A stretch of 64,000 nt of DNA from Pectobacterium punjabense (GTDB lineage Bacteria; Pseudomonadota; Gammaproteobacteria; Enterobacterales; Enterobacteriaceae), in NCBI RefSeq assembly GCF_012427845.1, contig NZ_CP038498.1, positions 2,604,001 through 2,668,000 on the forward strand, read 5' to 3'. Position numbers and translations under genes: made by a program. Under the pieces are notes generated by a model, which worked only from the letters and a program-made list of their open reading frames with translations, made no database searches and was not told where the DNA came from. Below are positions 8,585 to 17,941 of this stretch, piece by piece (positions within the stretch are counted from its first letter, which is position 1; each line of letters begins with the position of its first letter).

Positions 8585-9229
8585 ATGCGTTATAACTCCA
8601 TCACGTACAGGTTTTCAATGAAAGAATTAAATACCTCTATTTTTAGAATTACAAAAATACTTTCACCACACAGCAATATCGCCCCACCGACTAAAGTCAT
8701 CAAAGGGAAACGACTTTATTTCTTTTATCCATCAGGAGAGCAAGTGATTTATTTTCTGGATGAAGGAACATTCTTAATGAAGCAGTCAATCGATGATAAA
8801 GTTATTTCCGTTATATTATCACCTGCCATCATCGGTTGGTCCATGGTGACGCTTGATGGTGGGGAACTCTATCTGGAAAGGGTTGATTATGGAAAAATTC
8901 GCAGTATTCCTTTCAATACCGCGATGCGTATTATTACGGCTTATGAACGTTTCGACGATGTGTTAGCGATCGTTAATACCGGGTTTCATGCATTGATTGA
9001 CCATTGTATCGGCAATCATGGTGACTCACTTTCCATCGTGCACAAAATGCTACATTCTCTGAATCACCTTCCCCCGGACGTCAAACAACGTTTTTCCGCT
9101 CTGTCATATATTTCCCAACGTACGTCACTCTCAAAAAGTACGATAAAACGGGGACTAAAGCGGCTACAGCAGCAAGGCTTGATTACGCTGGAACGCGGTA
9201 AATTACGTCACCTCACGGAATGTAATTAA
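8585..9229 (+). CDS. IprA/Crp-like winged-helix regulator, probable fimbrial regulator
   Basis: 214 residues from ATG 8585; an ATG at 8618 (MKELNTSIFRITKIL) is an alternative. The N-terminal two thirds resemble the Crp/Fnr-related, ligand-less fold of the IprA/YaiV group (VIYFLDEGTFLM, SPAIIGWSMV). The C-terminal part is a winged helix-turn-helix (ISQRTSLSKSTIKRGLKRLQ). It has no cysteine cluster and no obvious cyclic nucleotide site. It is convergent with the fimbrial operon, which begins only about 50 bases away, so control of those genes is a reasonable inference. It is set in AT-rich DNA. Confidence 0.65.
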   Translation: MRYNSITYRFSMKELNTSIFRITKILSPHSNIAPPTKVIKGKRLYFFYPSGEQVIYFLDEGTFLMKQSIDDKVISVILSPAIIGWSMVTLDGGELYLERVDYGKIRSIPFNTAMRIITAYERFDDVLAIVNTGFHALIDHCIGNHGDSLSIVHKMLHSLNHLPPDVKQRFSALSYISQRTSLSKSTIKRGLKRLQQQGLITLERGKLRHLTECN

Positions 9230-9235
9230 TACCTC

Positions 9236-9255
9236 GACGGGTCACCTGACCCGTC
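9236..9255. terminator. Bidirectional hairpin between convergent genes
   Basis: GACGGGT (9236-9242) pairs perfectly with ACCCGTC (9249-9255). It lies between the stop codons of the regulator and the last fimbrial gene and probably terminates both. Confidence 0.55.
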
Positions 9256-9279
9256 ACACCTTCTGAATATTCCCAACGC

Positions 9280-9858
9280 CTACAGGTAGGTCAGCGTAAA
9301 TGTTGCATCCGCATTGGCAGAACCGACCGTCACTGGCGTACCGATCGCCACATACTGCCCATAAAAAACCAGTGCCACACGGGCTGCGTTAGCCGACAGC
9401 GCATAAATAGGGGTTGGCAGCCCGAGAGCCAAACGACGGCGTTCGCTATCCAGAATCGCCACAGCAATATTGGTCGCGCTACTGCTCGCGTTAAGGGCAA
9501 GCAGCGTATTATCCGCCGTTGGTGCACTGCCATAAAACGTCACCTCGACGCCAGACGCCGCTGCCCCACAGTTCTCCAGAACAATCTCGAAGCGTGTCGG
9601 ATTCGGATTTTGCGATCCCATAGCAAACTGCTTGCTTGACCATGTGCCGAGTTCAACCGTTTGTTCCTGCGTTCCCACGCTGACGCTGCAACTGTTTGCC
9701 AGCAGCGTCGCGGTGAGTCGCACATTGGTCAGTCCCAGATCAGCTCGCGCAGGCATCAACGTACAAACACTCATGATCAAGGAAACCAAGCACAAACGAA
9801 CGCCCCATGTCACTCGTGCACGCACGGTAGGTGCCATAATATCCTGAAGTCGGTTCAT
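9280..9858 (-). CDS. Minor fimbrial subunit, type 1 family
   Basis: 192 residues, last gene of the fimbrial operon. After a long signal segment (RLCLVSLIMSVCTLMPARA) the mature protein has the pilin cysteine pair (LLANSCSVSVG and VLENCGAA), internal beta-strand pattern and the C-terminal donor-recognition strand ADATFTLTYL. It probably serves as a tip or adaptor subunit exported through the usher encoded upstream. The spacing to the adhesin gene is 14 bases. Which position it occupies in the fibre cannot be told from sequence. Confidence 0.85.
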   Translation of the reverse strand: MNRLQDIMAPTVRARVTWGVRLCLVSLIMSVCTLMPARADLGLTNVRLTATLLANSCSVSVGTQEQTVELGTWSSKQFAMGSQNPNPTRFEIVLENCGAAASGVEVTFYGSAPTADNTLLALNASSSATNIAVAILDSERRRLALGLPTPIYALSANAARVALVFYGQYVAIGTPVTVGSANADATFTLTYL

Positions 9859-9872
9859 CGATTCCCCCTCTG

Positions 9873-10928
9873 TTAGTAAAAATCGACGCGCAGATAAGCA
9901 TTTGCTGTCGCAACGCCTTCCTGAGGCTTATTCCCTGTCACGCTGACCGGATACGCTGTGATCGCCACGTTCGCACTTGCCGTTTCATCCAACGTAAAGG
10001 GGATCACGCTCGCAATATCGTTAGGCGTCAAGGGATTGCTGCCACTGTCTGTGACAATAAATCCCACATCAGGGTTATCGGAAACCACCATATCGCCAGA
10101 CACACGATCGGCCTGAAGCCGCATCGACAGACTCGCCTGTGCATCGATGCCGTTACAAGCAATACCTATCGTTCGCGTCACAGGAGAAACGCCAACCGGT
10201 TTTTCCCCTGCCGTGTTAAACAATCCTGATGAGATCCCGCCAAAATCAATACTGATGATCTGCCCCGCATTCAAAGCACAACTCTGAGGCACCGTGACCG
10301 AACCGCTCATATAGCCGACGACTAGCGGCGATCCCACGCTTTGCCCGTTGCCTCCCTGATTACCGTAGAGATAAAAAATCGGTGCCATTGGGATATTAGA
10401 AACCCCCACAAATTTGCGCTTGATGCGGAAGTTCACCTGAACCCGACTGCCCGTTGTCGCATTTCCTCCGCACAATCCTGCACAATTGTTATTTACATCG
10501 GTAAACGGCACATTATGAAATGTCCCCCCCGAGGTTCGGTTATAGACAAAAATGCGCGATGACACCTGAAGATAATCATTACCGGTAATATTAAACCAGT
10601 TCACGCCGCTTTCCGTTGATGCCAGAACCAATGACGGACCAGACTGTGCCGAATAATAAACCGTATCCCGGTTATTACATGGGCCGCTTATCGTATAGGA
10701 GCCCGCATCGGTTTTTTCATTCCACCCCGTCACATATCCGACATAGTTCTGGCTAGAGGCCAGTGCATAAGTGTAGTCATACGTTAACGGTGAACCGCTT
10801 GATGTCGTGCATTGCACCGCGCTAGCCTGACTAGCAATGCCCAGTAAACCCGCTGCGGTAACACCGCGCCACCACACATGACTGCGCGGCGCGCTTTTAT
10901 TATTTTTCATCAGTAATGTCATTGACAT
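9873..10928 (-). CDS. Two-domain fimbrial tip adhesin
   Basis: 351 residues: about twice the size of a pilin, as expected for a tip adhesin. A signal peptide ends near ASA; residues about 38-210 form the putative receptor-binding domain (TYDYTYALASSQNYVGYVTG onward); residues about 215-351 form a pilin domain with a cysteine pair (VPQSCALNAG, IGIACNGI) and the C-terminal strand ANAYLRVDFY. The usher gene overlaps its start: ATG 10928 gives a ten-base overlap, ATG 10922 a tight ATGA overlap, and both have an AAGG site. Ligand unknown. Confidence 0.85.
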   Translation of the reverse strand: MSMTLLMKNNKSAPRSHVWWRGVTAAGLLGIASQASAVQCTTSSGSPLTYDYTYALASSQNYVGYVTGWNEKTDAGSYTISGPCNNRDTVYYSAQSGPSLVLASTESGVNWFNITGNDYLQVSSRIFVYNRTSGGTFHNVPFTDVNNNCAGLCGGNATTGSRVQVNFRIKRKFVGVSNIPMAPIFYLYGNQGGNGQSVGSPLVVGYMSGSVTVPQSCALNAGQIISIDFGGISSGLFNTAGEKPVGVSPVTRTIGIACNGIDAQASLSMRLQADRVSGDMVVSDNPDVGFIVTDSGSNPLTPNDIASVIPFTLDETASANVAITAYPVSVTGNKPQEGVATANAYLRVDFY

Positions 10929-13564
10929 ATCGCCTTCGTGTAGGAAATCGGTTGGTTTTCACTGCCGTTTGGCAGAGCGTAGCGAAGCGTGCATTGCTGC
11001 TGTGAACCGCTTCCCCATGCGACCTTCAGCTCACCTTCAGGGGCTAGCCCAGATAGAAATACCTGCCCATCATCCCCAACAATACCGGTGCTATCGCTGT
11101 CCACGCGGGAGACAAGTGCGCCAAAGGGAATCGCTCGGCCATTGCGCTGTTGCAGTGAGATCAGCGCGCGTCCCCCCTGATAGGCGGTAAAGCTGGCGCG
11201 AACCATCGCCCCCCTCGTCGGCACAAGGTTAGCGACAGTGTTGTTAACTTCGGTGTTTTGATTTAACGAATTGACGTCCAGCGCGATGCGGTTATTACGA
11301 TAAACGCTGGCATAGGGAATGACGGCATAGCCGCGCCAGTCCGTCTGAATACCGGTAGTATTCTCCACTCTGACACGGCTGGCTCCGGGGACTTTAATCA
11401 GCACATTGGTATCGCCCAATGGTTGACTAAACGTGACCCCATCGGCATGCGCCACCACACCGCCGCTTACCCCATAGTTAAGTTGACGGGTGTTGCGCGT
11501 ATAGTTGTAGTTGGCATTACTGTTACCGTAGGTGCCCTGGTAACCGAGCCCTGCGTTCCCACTGTTCCCGATGCCGCGGTTACCATACCCTTGGGAGACA
11601 TGGTAATTAAGGTTGCCTTCTGGCAGCATCGTGCCACTGAGCCCAACCTGCTGTAACGTGCGCCCCTGATTGTCCGATGTCATGTTGTACGTGGTATACG
11701 CGGTATTCTGTGAACGCCGAAGGCTAATGCCTTCTCGGTGTCCGTTAAGCCACTGACCCAGAGGAATCGAAAGGTTAAAAGCAAACAGCTGATTTCGCTC
11801 TTCCAGCCCTTGATTTTTGTTATAGCTATAGCTCAGGTTATAACTCACGCCGCGGTACACGTTGCTGTAGCCGATTTGCAGCAGATCGTTCGTGCCATCG
11901 GTATGCCAGTAATCCTGTCGGCTCCCCGTCAAAAATAGCGATCCACGTCCATCACCCAGTTGCTGGGTAATATTCATCTGCATCCGACTTTTCTTCGCGT
12001 TATTCAGATTGTAGTAGTCACGTACAACAGGCTGAGCATCAGTAAAATCGACCGTGTAACCGCTCATATTTTTATAGCTGGCCTCATCCAACGTAAAAAA
12101 ACCCTTGGTTGAGTAGCGATAACCCAGAATCTGAAAGTTAGTCCCCAGGTCATTCAGTGATTTGGCATACAGGAAACGCAGCGACTGCCCGCGATGATCG
12201 CTGCCATCTGACAACGTGCTATAAGCCTGAGTGAGGTCAGCAGAAAAAGCCCCCCAATCGCCGAGATTCTTACCCGTCCCTAACGTCAACGCCTGATAAT
12301 CTTCAGCAAGCTGAGTGCCGCCATACAGCGTCACCCCCGCCGAGCGCCCCCAAATCAGTGTGCCCTGACCAAAAAAGGGCTGATCTTGTTGCGCATTGTT
12401 ACTGCGATACTTACCGACCGTCGCGGTATATTTCATCCGATTTTCACGCTGAAGTAGCGGCACGGCGGAATAAGGCACCACAAAACTGTTCGTCGAGTTG
12501 TCGCTCTCAGTAACGGTCACCTGTAAGTCACCGCTGGATGACGTAGGGTAAAGATCGGTAATTTCGAAGGCACCAGGCGCGACATAAGATTGATAAATAA
12601 CATAGCTATTCTGTCGGATGGTGACGCGGGCATTGCTTTTAGCAATCCCTCTGATCGTTGGCGCGAATCCTCTCAGGCTGTCCGGCAACATGGCATCATC
12701 AGACGCCATCTGTACGCCACGAAATCCCAAACTATCAAAGACCTCTCCTACCGTATTACTGTCACCGATGGTCAATTCGCTACGCCAGGGGATGATGGCG
12801 CGTTGTAAATAGGTGCTGACGTGCTGAAATTCGTTATAGCGCAAATTTGAATAACGGGAATAACGCCAGGTGGAGTAATCACGCAACCGCCAACCATTCC
12901 AGTTCACCCCACTATCCAGATTGAGGAAATAGCTGTCGCTGCGGGCATTGCCGTGAGCATTGCTGCCGGTGAATTGATAATTAAACAATGCCGACGTAAT
13001 ACCCTCATCCCACTCTTCCGGCGAAATGTATCCTCGTCCGGCATTTTTCAACGCAACCTGCGGCAAGCTGATATTCAATCTCTGAAGTTCAAAATCAAAA
13101 TCCACGCGAGCATCAGGGATTACCTGCGGCAAATTGACGCACGCCGAAGCGGGTTCGTCACGTAGAGAGGGAAAAGATCGCAGATTGACATTAAGTTGTT
13201 CCAGCAGTGTTGTCGTCAGACAAGGTTCAAGGCCCGTATCATCGCCGGAGGGGGTATCGGAGGGCGTGCGCACTTGAAACGCAATATCACGAGAAACCGC
13301 ATATTCGGCATTAACATAAATCTCGACCCGATAGATGCCCGGCGGTTGCCCTTCACCATTATCAAAACGAGAAAGATCGGCGATGGCAGAAGGATCGTCC
13401 GATAAAAACGTCGGATTAAAGAAAGTTTCGGCCTCACCGTTCAATGGAAATGCCAGACATAGCATCATGGCCGGATACCAGCGTAATCGCGTAGGAATGA
13501 CGCGATAACATGCGGCTGAAGGTGGTTGTATCGTAGGTTGTGAACGCATACAAAAATTCCTCAT
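10919..13564 (-). CDS. Outer-membrane fimbrial usher (PapC/FimD family)
   Basis: 881 residues, normal for an usher. It has a signal region ending near NGEA, then the N-terminal chaperone-binding domain (FFNPTFL, DLSRF, PPGIYRVEIYVN), the 24-strand barrel with the family phrase ALFNYQFTGSNAH, a plug domain (GFAPTIRGIAKSNARVTI, then GAFEITDLYP) and C-terminal domains with a paired cysteine (QQQCTLRY, KAICQ). It assembles chaperone-subunit complexes into a surface fibre. It lies between the chaperone gene (66 bases upstream) and the adhesin gene (overlapping). Confidence 0.95.
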   Translation of the reverse strand: MRNFCMRSQPTIQPPSAACYRVIPTRLRWYPAMMLCLAFPLNGEAETFFNPTFLSDDPSAIADLSRFDNGEGQPPGIYRVEIYVNAEYAVSRDIAFQVRTPSDTPSGDDTGLEPCLTTTLLEQLNVNLRSFPSLRDEPASACVNLPQVIPDARVDFDFELQRLNISLPQVALKNAGRGYISPEEWDEGITSALFNYQFTGSNAHGNARSDSYFLNLDSGVNWNGWRLRDYSTWRYSRYSNLRYNEFQHVSTYLQRAIIPWRSELTIGDSNTVGEVFDSLGFRGVQMASDDAMLPDSLRGFAPTIRGIAKSNARVTIRQNSYVIYQSYVAPGAFEITDLYPTSSSGDLQVTVTESDNSTNSFVVPYSAVPLLQRENRMKYTATVGKYRSNNAQQDQPFFGQGTLIWGRSAGVTLYGGTQLAEDYQALTLGTGKNLGDWGAFSADLTQAYSTLSDGSDHRGQSLRFLYAKSLNDLGTNFQILGYRYSTKGFFTLDEASYKNMSGYTVDFTDAQPVVRDYYNLNNAKKSRMQMNITQQLGDGRGSLFLTGSRQDYWHTDGTNDLLQIGYSNVYRGVSYNLSYSYNKNQGLEERNQLFAFNLSIPLGQWLNGHREGISLRRSQNTAYTTYNMTSDNQGRTLQQVGLSGTMLPEGNLNYHVSQGYGNRGIGNSGNAGLGYQGTYGNSNANYNYTRNTRQLNYGVSGGVVAHADGVTFSQPLGDTNVLIKVPGASRVRVENTTGIQTDWRGYAVIPYASVYRNNRIALDVNSLNQNTEVNNTVANLVPTRGAMVRASFTAYQGGRALISLQQRNGRAIPFGALVSRVDSDSTGIVGDDGQVFLSGLAPEGELKVAWGSGSQQQCTLRYALPNGSENQPISYTKAICQ

Positions 13565-13630
13565 CTATGACGATGAAAAGCGCAGGCAGTCGTCGCAATG
13601 TCATTCGACGGCGGCTGGTATCTCACCGTT

Positions 13631-14335
13631 TCATAGCCCTGAGCCCATGGCGCGCGGCGTCATCGCACCGTAGTCGTTAATCGTCTGGTAACTCACCGCA
13701 CCGGATGCTTTGCCAGGCAATGCCACTGATGCTGAACTTTTAGGCGATACCATGGTGTTAGGGAGTTTCTGACTACCCGACTGGAGGTTGACCAGCGTAA
13801 TAAAGTAGGGAGAAGGATTGGTGATCGTGAGCGTATTGCTCGACTGCTGGAAACGCAGCATAGTCGATGCGCTATCTGCCCCCATCGGCAGGTTGGCAGG
13901 CCTAACAAAAAGTTTTATCCGGGATAACACGGCCAATTGCAGCGCGTTTTTATCCTGAAGGTCACGCTTATCCACGGCGGGGATCGCTTTCACGTTGAGC
14001 CAGTAAACGGACTCGCGATCGGTCGGTAACGATGCCCCTACATGCATCAACCGCAGCGTATTTTCGCCCTTAGGTTTCACCACAAAAAGTGGCGGCGTCG
14101 CCAGAAAATCCGTGGTTTTATTACCGTCTTTATCTTCCACCCAGGATTGAATCAAAAAGCGGTTTTTTTCATCACTATTAATAATGGACAGTGAAGCCTG
14201 ATTGGCCCCAGCGGGATAGATCACCCGCGTGGCTCCCAGCGCGATACCACCAGCCTGTGCCTGTTGAGCAATCAATAAAGAAAAAGACAGCAATCCAAAT
14301 AAGAAAGATCGGAATAAAAGAGATGCATTCTGCAC
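13631..14335 (-). CDS. Periplasmic fimbrial chaperone (PapD/FimC family)
   Basis: An Ig-like chaperone of about 234 residues that caps pilins by donor strand complementation. The signal peptide ends at AQAGG; GATRVIYPAG is the family G1/A1 signature, LPTDRESVYWLNVKAIP carries the chaperone consensus, and IKLFVRPANLP is the subunit-binding edge strand. The frame is open to a GTG at 14347, but GTG 14335 has GAGGTGG five bases in front and gives a compact signal peptide, so 14335 is preferred. It is second in the operon, after the major pilin. Confidence 0.93.
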   Translation of the reverse strand: MQNASLLFRSFLFGLLSFSLLIAQQAQAGGIALGATRVIYPAGANQASLSIINSDEKNRFLIQSWVEDKDGNKTTDFLATPPLFVVKPKGENTLRLMHVGASLPTDRESVYWLNVKAIPAVDKRDLQDKNALQLAVLSRIKLFVRPANLPMGADSASTMLRFQQSSNTLTITNPSPYFITLVNLQSGSQKLPNTMVSPKSSASVALPGKASGAVSYQTINDYGAMTPRAMGSGL

Positions 14336-14416
14336 ACACCACCTCACAATAACGTGTTGTTGAATGGGGTATAAAGACGGCCATCCTTGGCTTTATGGCC
14401 TCCTTGCTAACCGTTC

Positions 14417-14968
14417 TTATTGATAATCGATGGTGAACGTGGCATCGGCATCTGCCGCGCCCGGTGTAGCGGTCGCTTGCGTGGCTTTATAACGTGCGCT
14501 GAATGCCAGCACGTTGCTGCCATCGTTCAGCGTTTGTGGAGCTGAGTAAACTGCACCATTCGGCGTCAGAACCGTACCAGCGCGATCGGAGATTTCAATC
14601 CCCACACCACCTGCTGCGCCAGCGGCTCCACCACCAATATTGCTGACAGCCAGGACGGTGTTGTCATTCGCATCGGCTGTGCCGGTAAAGGCGACAGCTG
14701 CGGTGGTGGATACGGTGGAATCACAATCTTCGAGATTGATGGTGAAAGGGACTTTGCCTGAGTAGGTTCCAACCCCGGTAAAACGGGCGGTACGGTATTG
14801 CCCCAGGTTCACAATCTGGTCAGCCGTATTGGTACTGACCGCACAAGCGGCATTAACGATTTCACCTTTGAAATGCACAGTTCCACCAGCAACGGTAGCC
14901 GCAAAAACAGTAAAACTGGATGACAACAATGAGGCACCAATCAAGGTATTGAGTAAAGATTTATGCAT
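14417..14968 (-). CDS. Major fimbrial subunit, FimA type
   Basis: 183 residues. The signal peptide ends FTVFA, the mature N terminus ATVAGGTVHFKGEIVNAACAV is the typical donor strand plus first cysteine, the second cysteine is in LEDCDS, and the protein ends ADADATFTIDYQ. It is first gene of the operon and separated from the chaperone gene by about 80 bases, a spacing that often allows higher expression of the pilin. A 734-base upstream gap must contain the operon promoter. Confidence 0.92.
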   Translation of the reverse strand: MHKSLLNTLIGASLLSSSFTVFAATVAGGTVHFKGEIVNAACAVSTNTADQIVNLGQYRTARFTGVGTYSGKVPFTINLEDCDSTVSTTAAVAFTGTADANDNTVLAVSNIGGGAAGAAGGVGIEISDRAGTVLTPNGAVYSAPQTLNDGSNVLAFSARYKATQATATPGAADADATFTIDYQ

Positions 14969-15702
14969 AACTTATATTTCCTGATAACAGATAAAAGTTA
15001 ACGATCGCATTTAAAAAACAATCGTGGCTCTGTCGCTAATGCGACGTCTCGATCCTTTTTTTTAGTGCATCAGTCAGGAGCACTCTGACGTCCTTCGACA
15101 CGAGAAAACTATGTGGGCAAGATGCCCAGCGCACTTCCCCGTCGCGATGCGTTAATAAATATTTTTCATGATTGTTATTTTGTAAAAGTTGTCTGAGGGT
15201 TGATGAAAAAACCGAAAAACCAGAACTAAAGTCTAATAAATGGAAATTTATTGAAACTTAAATCCAAAATATAAAAAACATCTGACATATAAATTTATTT
15301 TTTATTTGACAGGAATTCATCACATAAAAAACATGAACGCGTAAAATGTGCCAAATGAGCTCGTATGTTTATTTTTTGTTATGTTTCATGCCTGATTTCA
15401 CGATGTAACACGGGCGATCGCAATAAAACGATCGCGATGCGAATAAAGAAATAAACAAGAGAGCCGTGCAGATATAAAGGAGAAGATGACTGTATTCCGC
15501 AGAGAATACGACACACATTGAAATAAAAAATATATCAGCCTATCCGCTAAACACGGCCAACCGAAGATAGGTTCAATATATTGATTTAACAGTAATTAGT
15601 TAATAAATCTCGGATTGCTAGACCAAGGTTTAGGCACAGTAAAGTTTTATCACGCGATGCCGTTTATACCATTACACACCAGGCAATACCGAGATAATCA
15701 TA
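14969..15702. other. Long regulatory spacer upstream of the fimbrial operon
   Basis: 734 bases, AT-rich, between the major pilin gene and the divergent short fimbrin-like gene. It should carry both promoters. I looked for a fim-switch-like pair of inverted repeats and found only short palindromes such as those around CGATCGC near 15413-15435. No invertase gene is present. Confidence 0.45.
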
Positions 15703-15999
15703 ATGAGAAAAATCCTGCAATCATCAGCCATACTGCTCTGCATGATGGCTGCCACGCCGTATACTTTCGCCTCATCGTCTTCATCAACAGGTATCATTCG
15801 CTTTGTAGGTGCCATCGTTGAACCCGTCTGCGATGTGACTACCCTATCAAGCAATGTGACCGTCAGCTGTGCACGACAAGGGGAAGTGCAAACGCTGCAA
15901 GTTAAAAACGGTTTGCACACGTTGCCACAGGGCATCGGTTCTGTAAGTTCAAAGAACCTGAGTTCACAGGTACGTATCGTGACAGTGAGTTACGAATAA
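15703..15999 (+). CDS. Very short fimbrin-like secreted protein
   Basis: 98 residues. Signal peptide MRKILQSSAILLCMMAATPYTFA, then GIIRFVGAIVEPVCDV, which is the typical N-terminal strand and first cysteine of a type 1 pilin. A second cysteine follows only 17 residues later (VSCARQG), and the protein ends VRIVTVSYE, like a pilin C-terminal strand. Normal pilins have about 150-160 mature residues; this has about 75. It reads as a miniaturised or internally deleted fimbrin. It is divergent from the fimbrial operon and just before ydgD. A pseudogene is possible, but the frame is intact. Confidence 0.65.
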   Translation: MRKILQSSAILLCMMAATPYTFASSSSSTGIIRFVGAIVEPVCDVTTLSSNVTVSCARQGEVQTLQVKNGLHTLPQGIGSVSSKNLSSQVRIVTVSYE

Positions 16000-16006
16000 A
16001 ACGGGT

Positions 16007-16027
16007 GAAACGGAAGCGCTCCGTTTC
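16007..16027. terminator. Hairpin after the short fimbrin-like gene
   Basis: GAAACGGA (16007-16014) pairs perfectly with TCCGTTTC (16020-16027), seven bases after the stop codon. There is no T run, so termination is probable only from position. Confidence 0.45.
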
Positions 16028-16233
16028 TGCTAATTCAAGGGCGCTACGCCACGCGAGATGTGACGTAGCGTTCATCACATAATGGACAGGGCTACTCATC
16101 CGTAAAACAGAGGCTTTTTACACTCGATAACATTTTAATTTCCCGCTCCGCACCAACAATTACATCTATAGTTAAGGCAACACGCTATATTTAGCGCCTC
16201 AAAATGACGTTCATCATAAGGTCCATTGACGAC

Positions 16234-17094
16234 ATGCGCATATCAGCCTGGTTGCTATGTTCATTATCTTTTATTACCCCGTTCAGTTGGGCAGAATCAG
16301 CAGCAACAGACGCCGCAACGCAGCAAAAAATTTTATTTTTTAATCACGACGATCGGGACATCGTTCCCGACACGGCAGTCTGGCCATGGCAAGCCATTGG
16401 GCAATTGGAAACCGCCAGTGGCAATCTTTGTACCGCAACGCTTATTTCTCCCCATTTGGCGCTGACAGCCGGGCATTGCGTGGTTACCCCTCCCGCAGGC
16501 GAAATAGATAAACCTGTCGCGTTGCGCTTTCTGGCGACAGAAAATGGATGGCGTTATGAAACCACGGAAATTGAAGCGCTGACGAATAAAACGCTCGCCA
16601 AAAAATTGAAAGCTGACGGCGAGGGATGGATCGTTCCGCCATCAGCCGCACCGCTGGATTATGCCCTGATTAGGCTAAAGCAAACACCGCCAGGCATTCG
16701 CCCACTCACGCTATGGCAAGGTAGCCGTCAGGAATTAATGCAGGCATTGCGAGACAGCGGTCAGCGCGTCACACAGGCGGGTTACCCAGAGGATCACCAG
16801 GACACGCTTTATCGCCATCAGGATTGCTTAATCACCGGTTGGGTTCAGGCCGCCGTCGTGGCACATCAGTGCGATACGTTGCCTGGCGATAGCGGTTCCC
16901 CTCTCATGTTAAACTCGGCAACAGGTTGGGTGCTGATGGGAATTCAAAGTTCAGCCCCCGATGCCAGTGAACGCGATCGGGCCGATAATCGCGCGGTTTC
17001 AGTTACTGCCATTCGCCAACAGTTAGAAGCGCTGGCAAAACTAAATTCGCAAAAACTAAATTCACCAAAAACAAGTTCACCAAAAGAGCACTAG
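16234..17094 (+). CDS. ydgD: Periplasmic trypsin-like serine protease YdgD
   Basis: 286 residues from ATG 16234, which gives a standard signal peptide (MRISAWLLCSLSFITPFSWA) and has AAGG 11 bases upstream; an ATG at 16204 is open but adds a non-signal extension. The catalytic triad is visible: His in LALTAGHC, Asp in PLDYALIRL, Ser in TLPGDSGSPL. Paired cysteines fit an exported trypsin fold. The protein and its place after asr-ydgU match E. coli ydgD, with the fimbrial block inserted between. The C terminus carries a short repetitive LNSQKLNSPKTSSPK tail. Confidence 0.85.
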   Translation: MRISAWLLCSLSFITPFSWAESAATDAATQQKILFFNHDDRDIVPDTAVWPWQAIGQLETASGNLCTATLISPHLALTAGHCVVTPPAGEIDKPVALRFLATENGWRYETTEIEALTNKTLAKKLKADGEGWIVPPSAAPLDYALIRLKQTPPGIRPLTLWQGSRQELMQALRDSGQRVTQAGYPEDHQDTLYRHQDCLITGWVQAAVVAHQCDTLPGDSGSPLMLNSATGWVLMGIQSSAPDASERDRADNRAVSVTAIRQQLEALAKLNSQKLNSPKTSSPKEH

Positions 17095-17115
17095 CGTCCA
17101 CGGCGTAGATGCCCC

Positions 17116-17151
17116 GTCAGGCGGAAACCACTATTCAGGATACCGCCTGAC
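17116..17151. terminator. Hairpin downstream of ydgD
   Basis: GTCAGGCGG (17116-17124) pairs with CCGCCTGAC (17143-17151). It begins 22 bases after the ydgD stop and is probably its terminator or an RNA-stabilising stem; there is no clear T run. Confidence 0.45.
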
Positions 17152-17244
17152 ACCGTCGTTTCGCGCCGGCCTCATGGTATAAAAAAATATCTGTTCTATT
17201 CTTATCAGAGTAAATAAGAGAAGCTAACGCATGTGATGTGAAGT

Positions 17245-17389
17245 ATATATTCCAAATAATTCGAGTTTCAGGACAAAAGCAGCAAGGCGTTTTTGAACGC
17301 TGATTGCAGCGGCCCCAACGGGGCGAGGCACACGTCAGTGTGCCGAGTCACGCAGCCAACGCACATGTAACGTGAAGTATTACGAGTAT
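17245..17389. repeat. ERIC-related repeat, copy without ERIC palindrome
   Basis: Begins TATATTCCAAATAATTCGAG and ends GAAGTATTACGAGTAT. The central part CGGCCCCAACGGGGCGAGGC and the flanks are shared with the following copy at 17398-17601, but the ERIC core palindrome is missing. This type of end sequence is frequent in Pectobacterium and Yersinia intergenic DNA. Confidence 0.75.
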
Positions 17390-17397
17390 GACAGGTC

Positions 17398-17601
<204 letters not shown>

Positions 17602-17842
17602 TCATCCATATTGTCGTGATCCACAGCAGGCATGACAATTATCAACATTCTATTTCTACCCCATGGAAAATGTCTTTTTTATAATTAGATTATTATTTAT
17701 TCGCAGAACACGGCCTCAGTTAACGCGCTTATTCCCCGACCAACCAATTGAAAAACAGAAAGAATTCATACTGTACGCTAAGCGTCAGAAACAGCGATTA
17801 AGTCAAAGAATCCTTAGAGCCTTAACTGAAAGATAAAAGTGG

Positions 17843-17848
17843 TATAAT
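17843..17848 (+). promoter_or_regulatory. Candidate extended -10 promoter of the GAF-EAL gene
   Basis: TGGTATAAT (17840-17848) is an extended -10 element, 94 bases before the start codon at 17942. Confidence 0.5.
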
Positions 17849-17941
17849 AAGTTACCTCAACTTTTAACCTCTATGTTATTGTGTCGCCGTTAAATTAAAT
17901 TGATGTCGTCGCGATTATTATTGCGGAAAGGAAGAGTCTAC

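Noticed and set aside
14969..15702. Possible phase-variable promoter switch for the fimbriae
   Set aside because: No matching inverted repeats of useful length and no recombinase gene were found.
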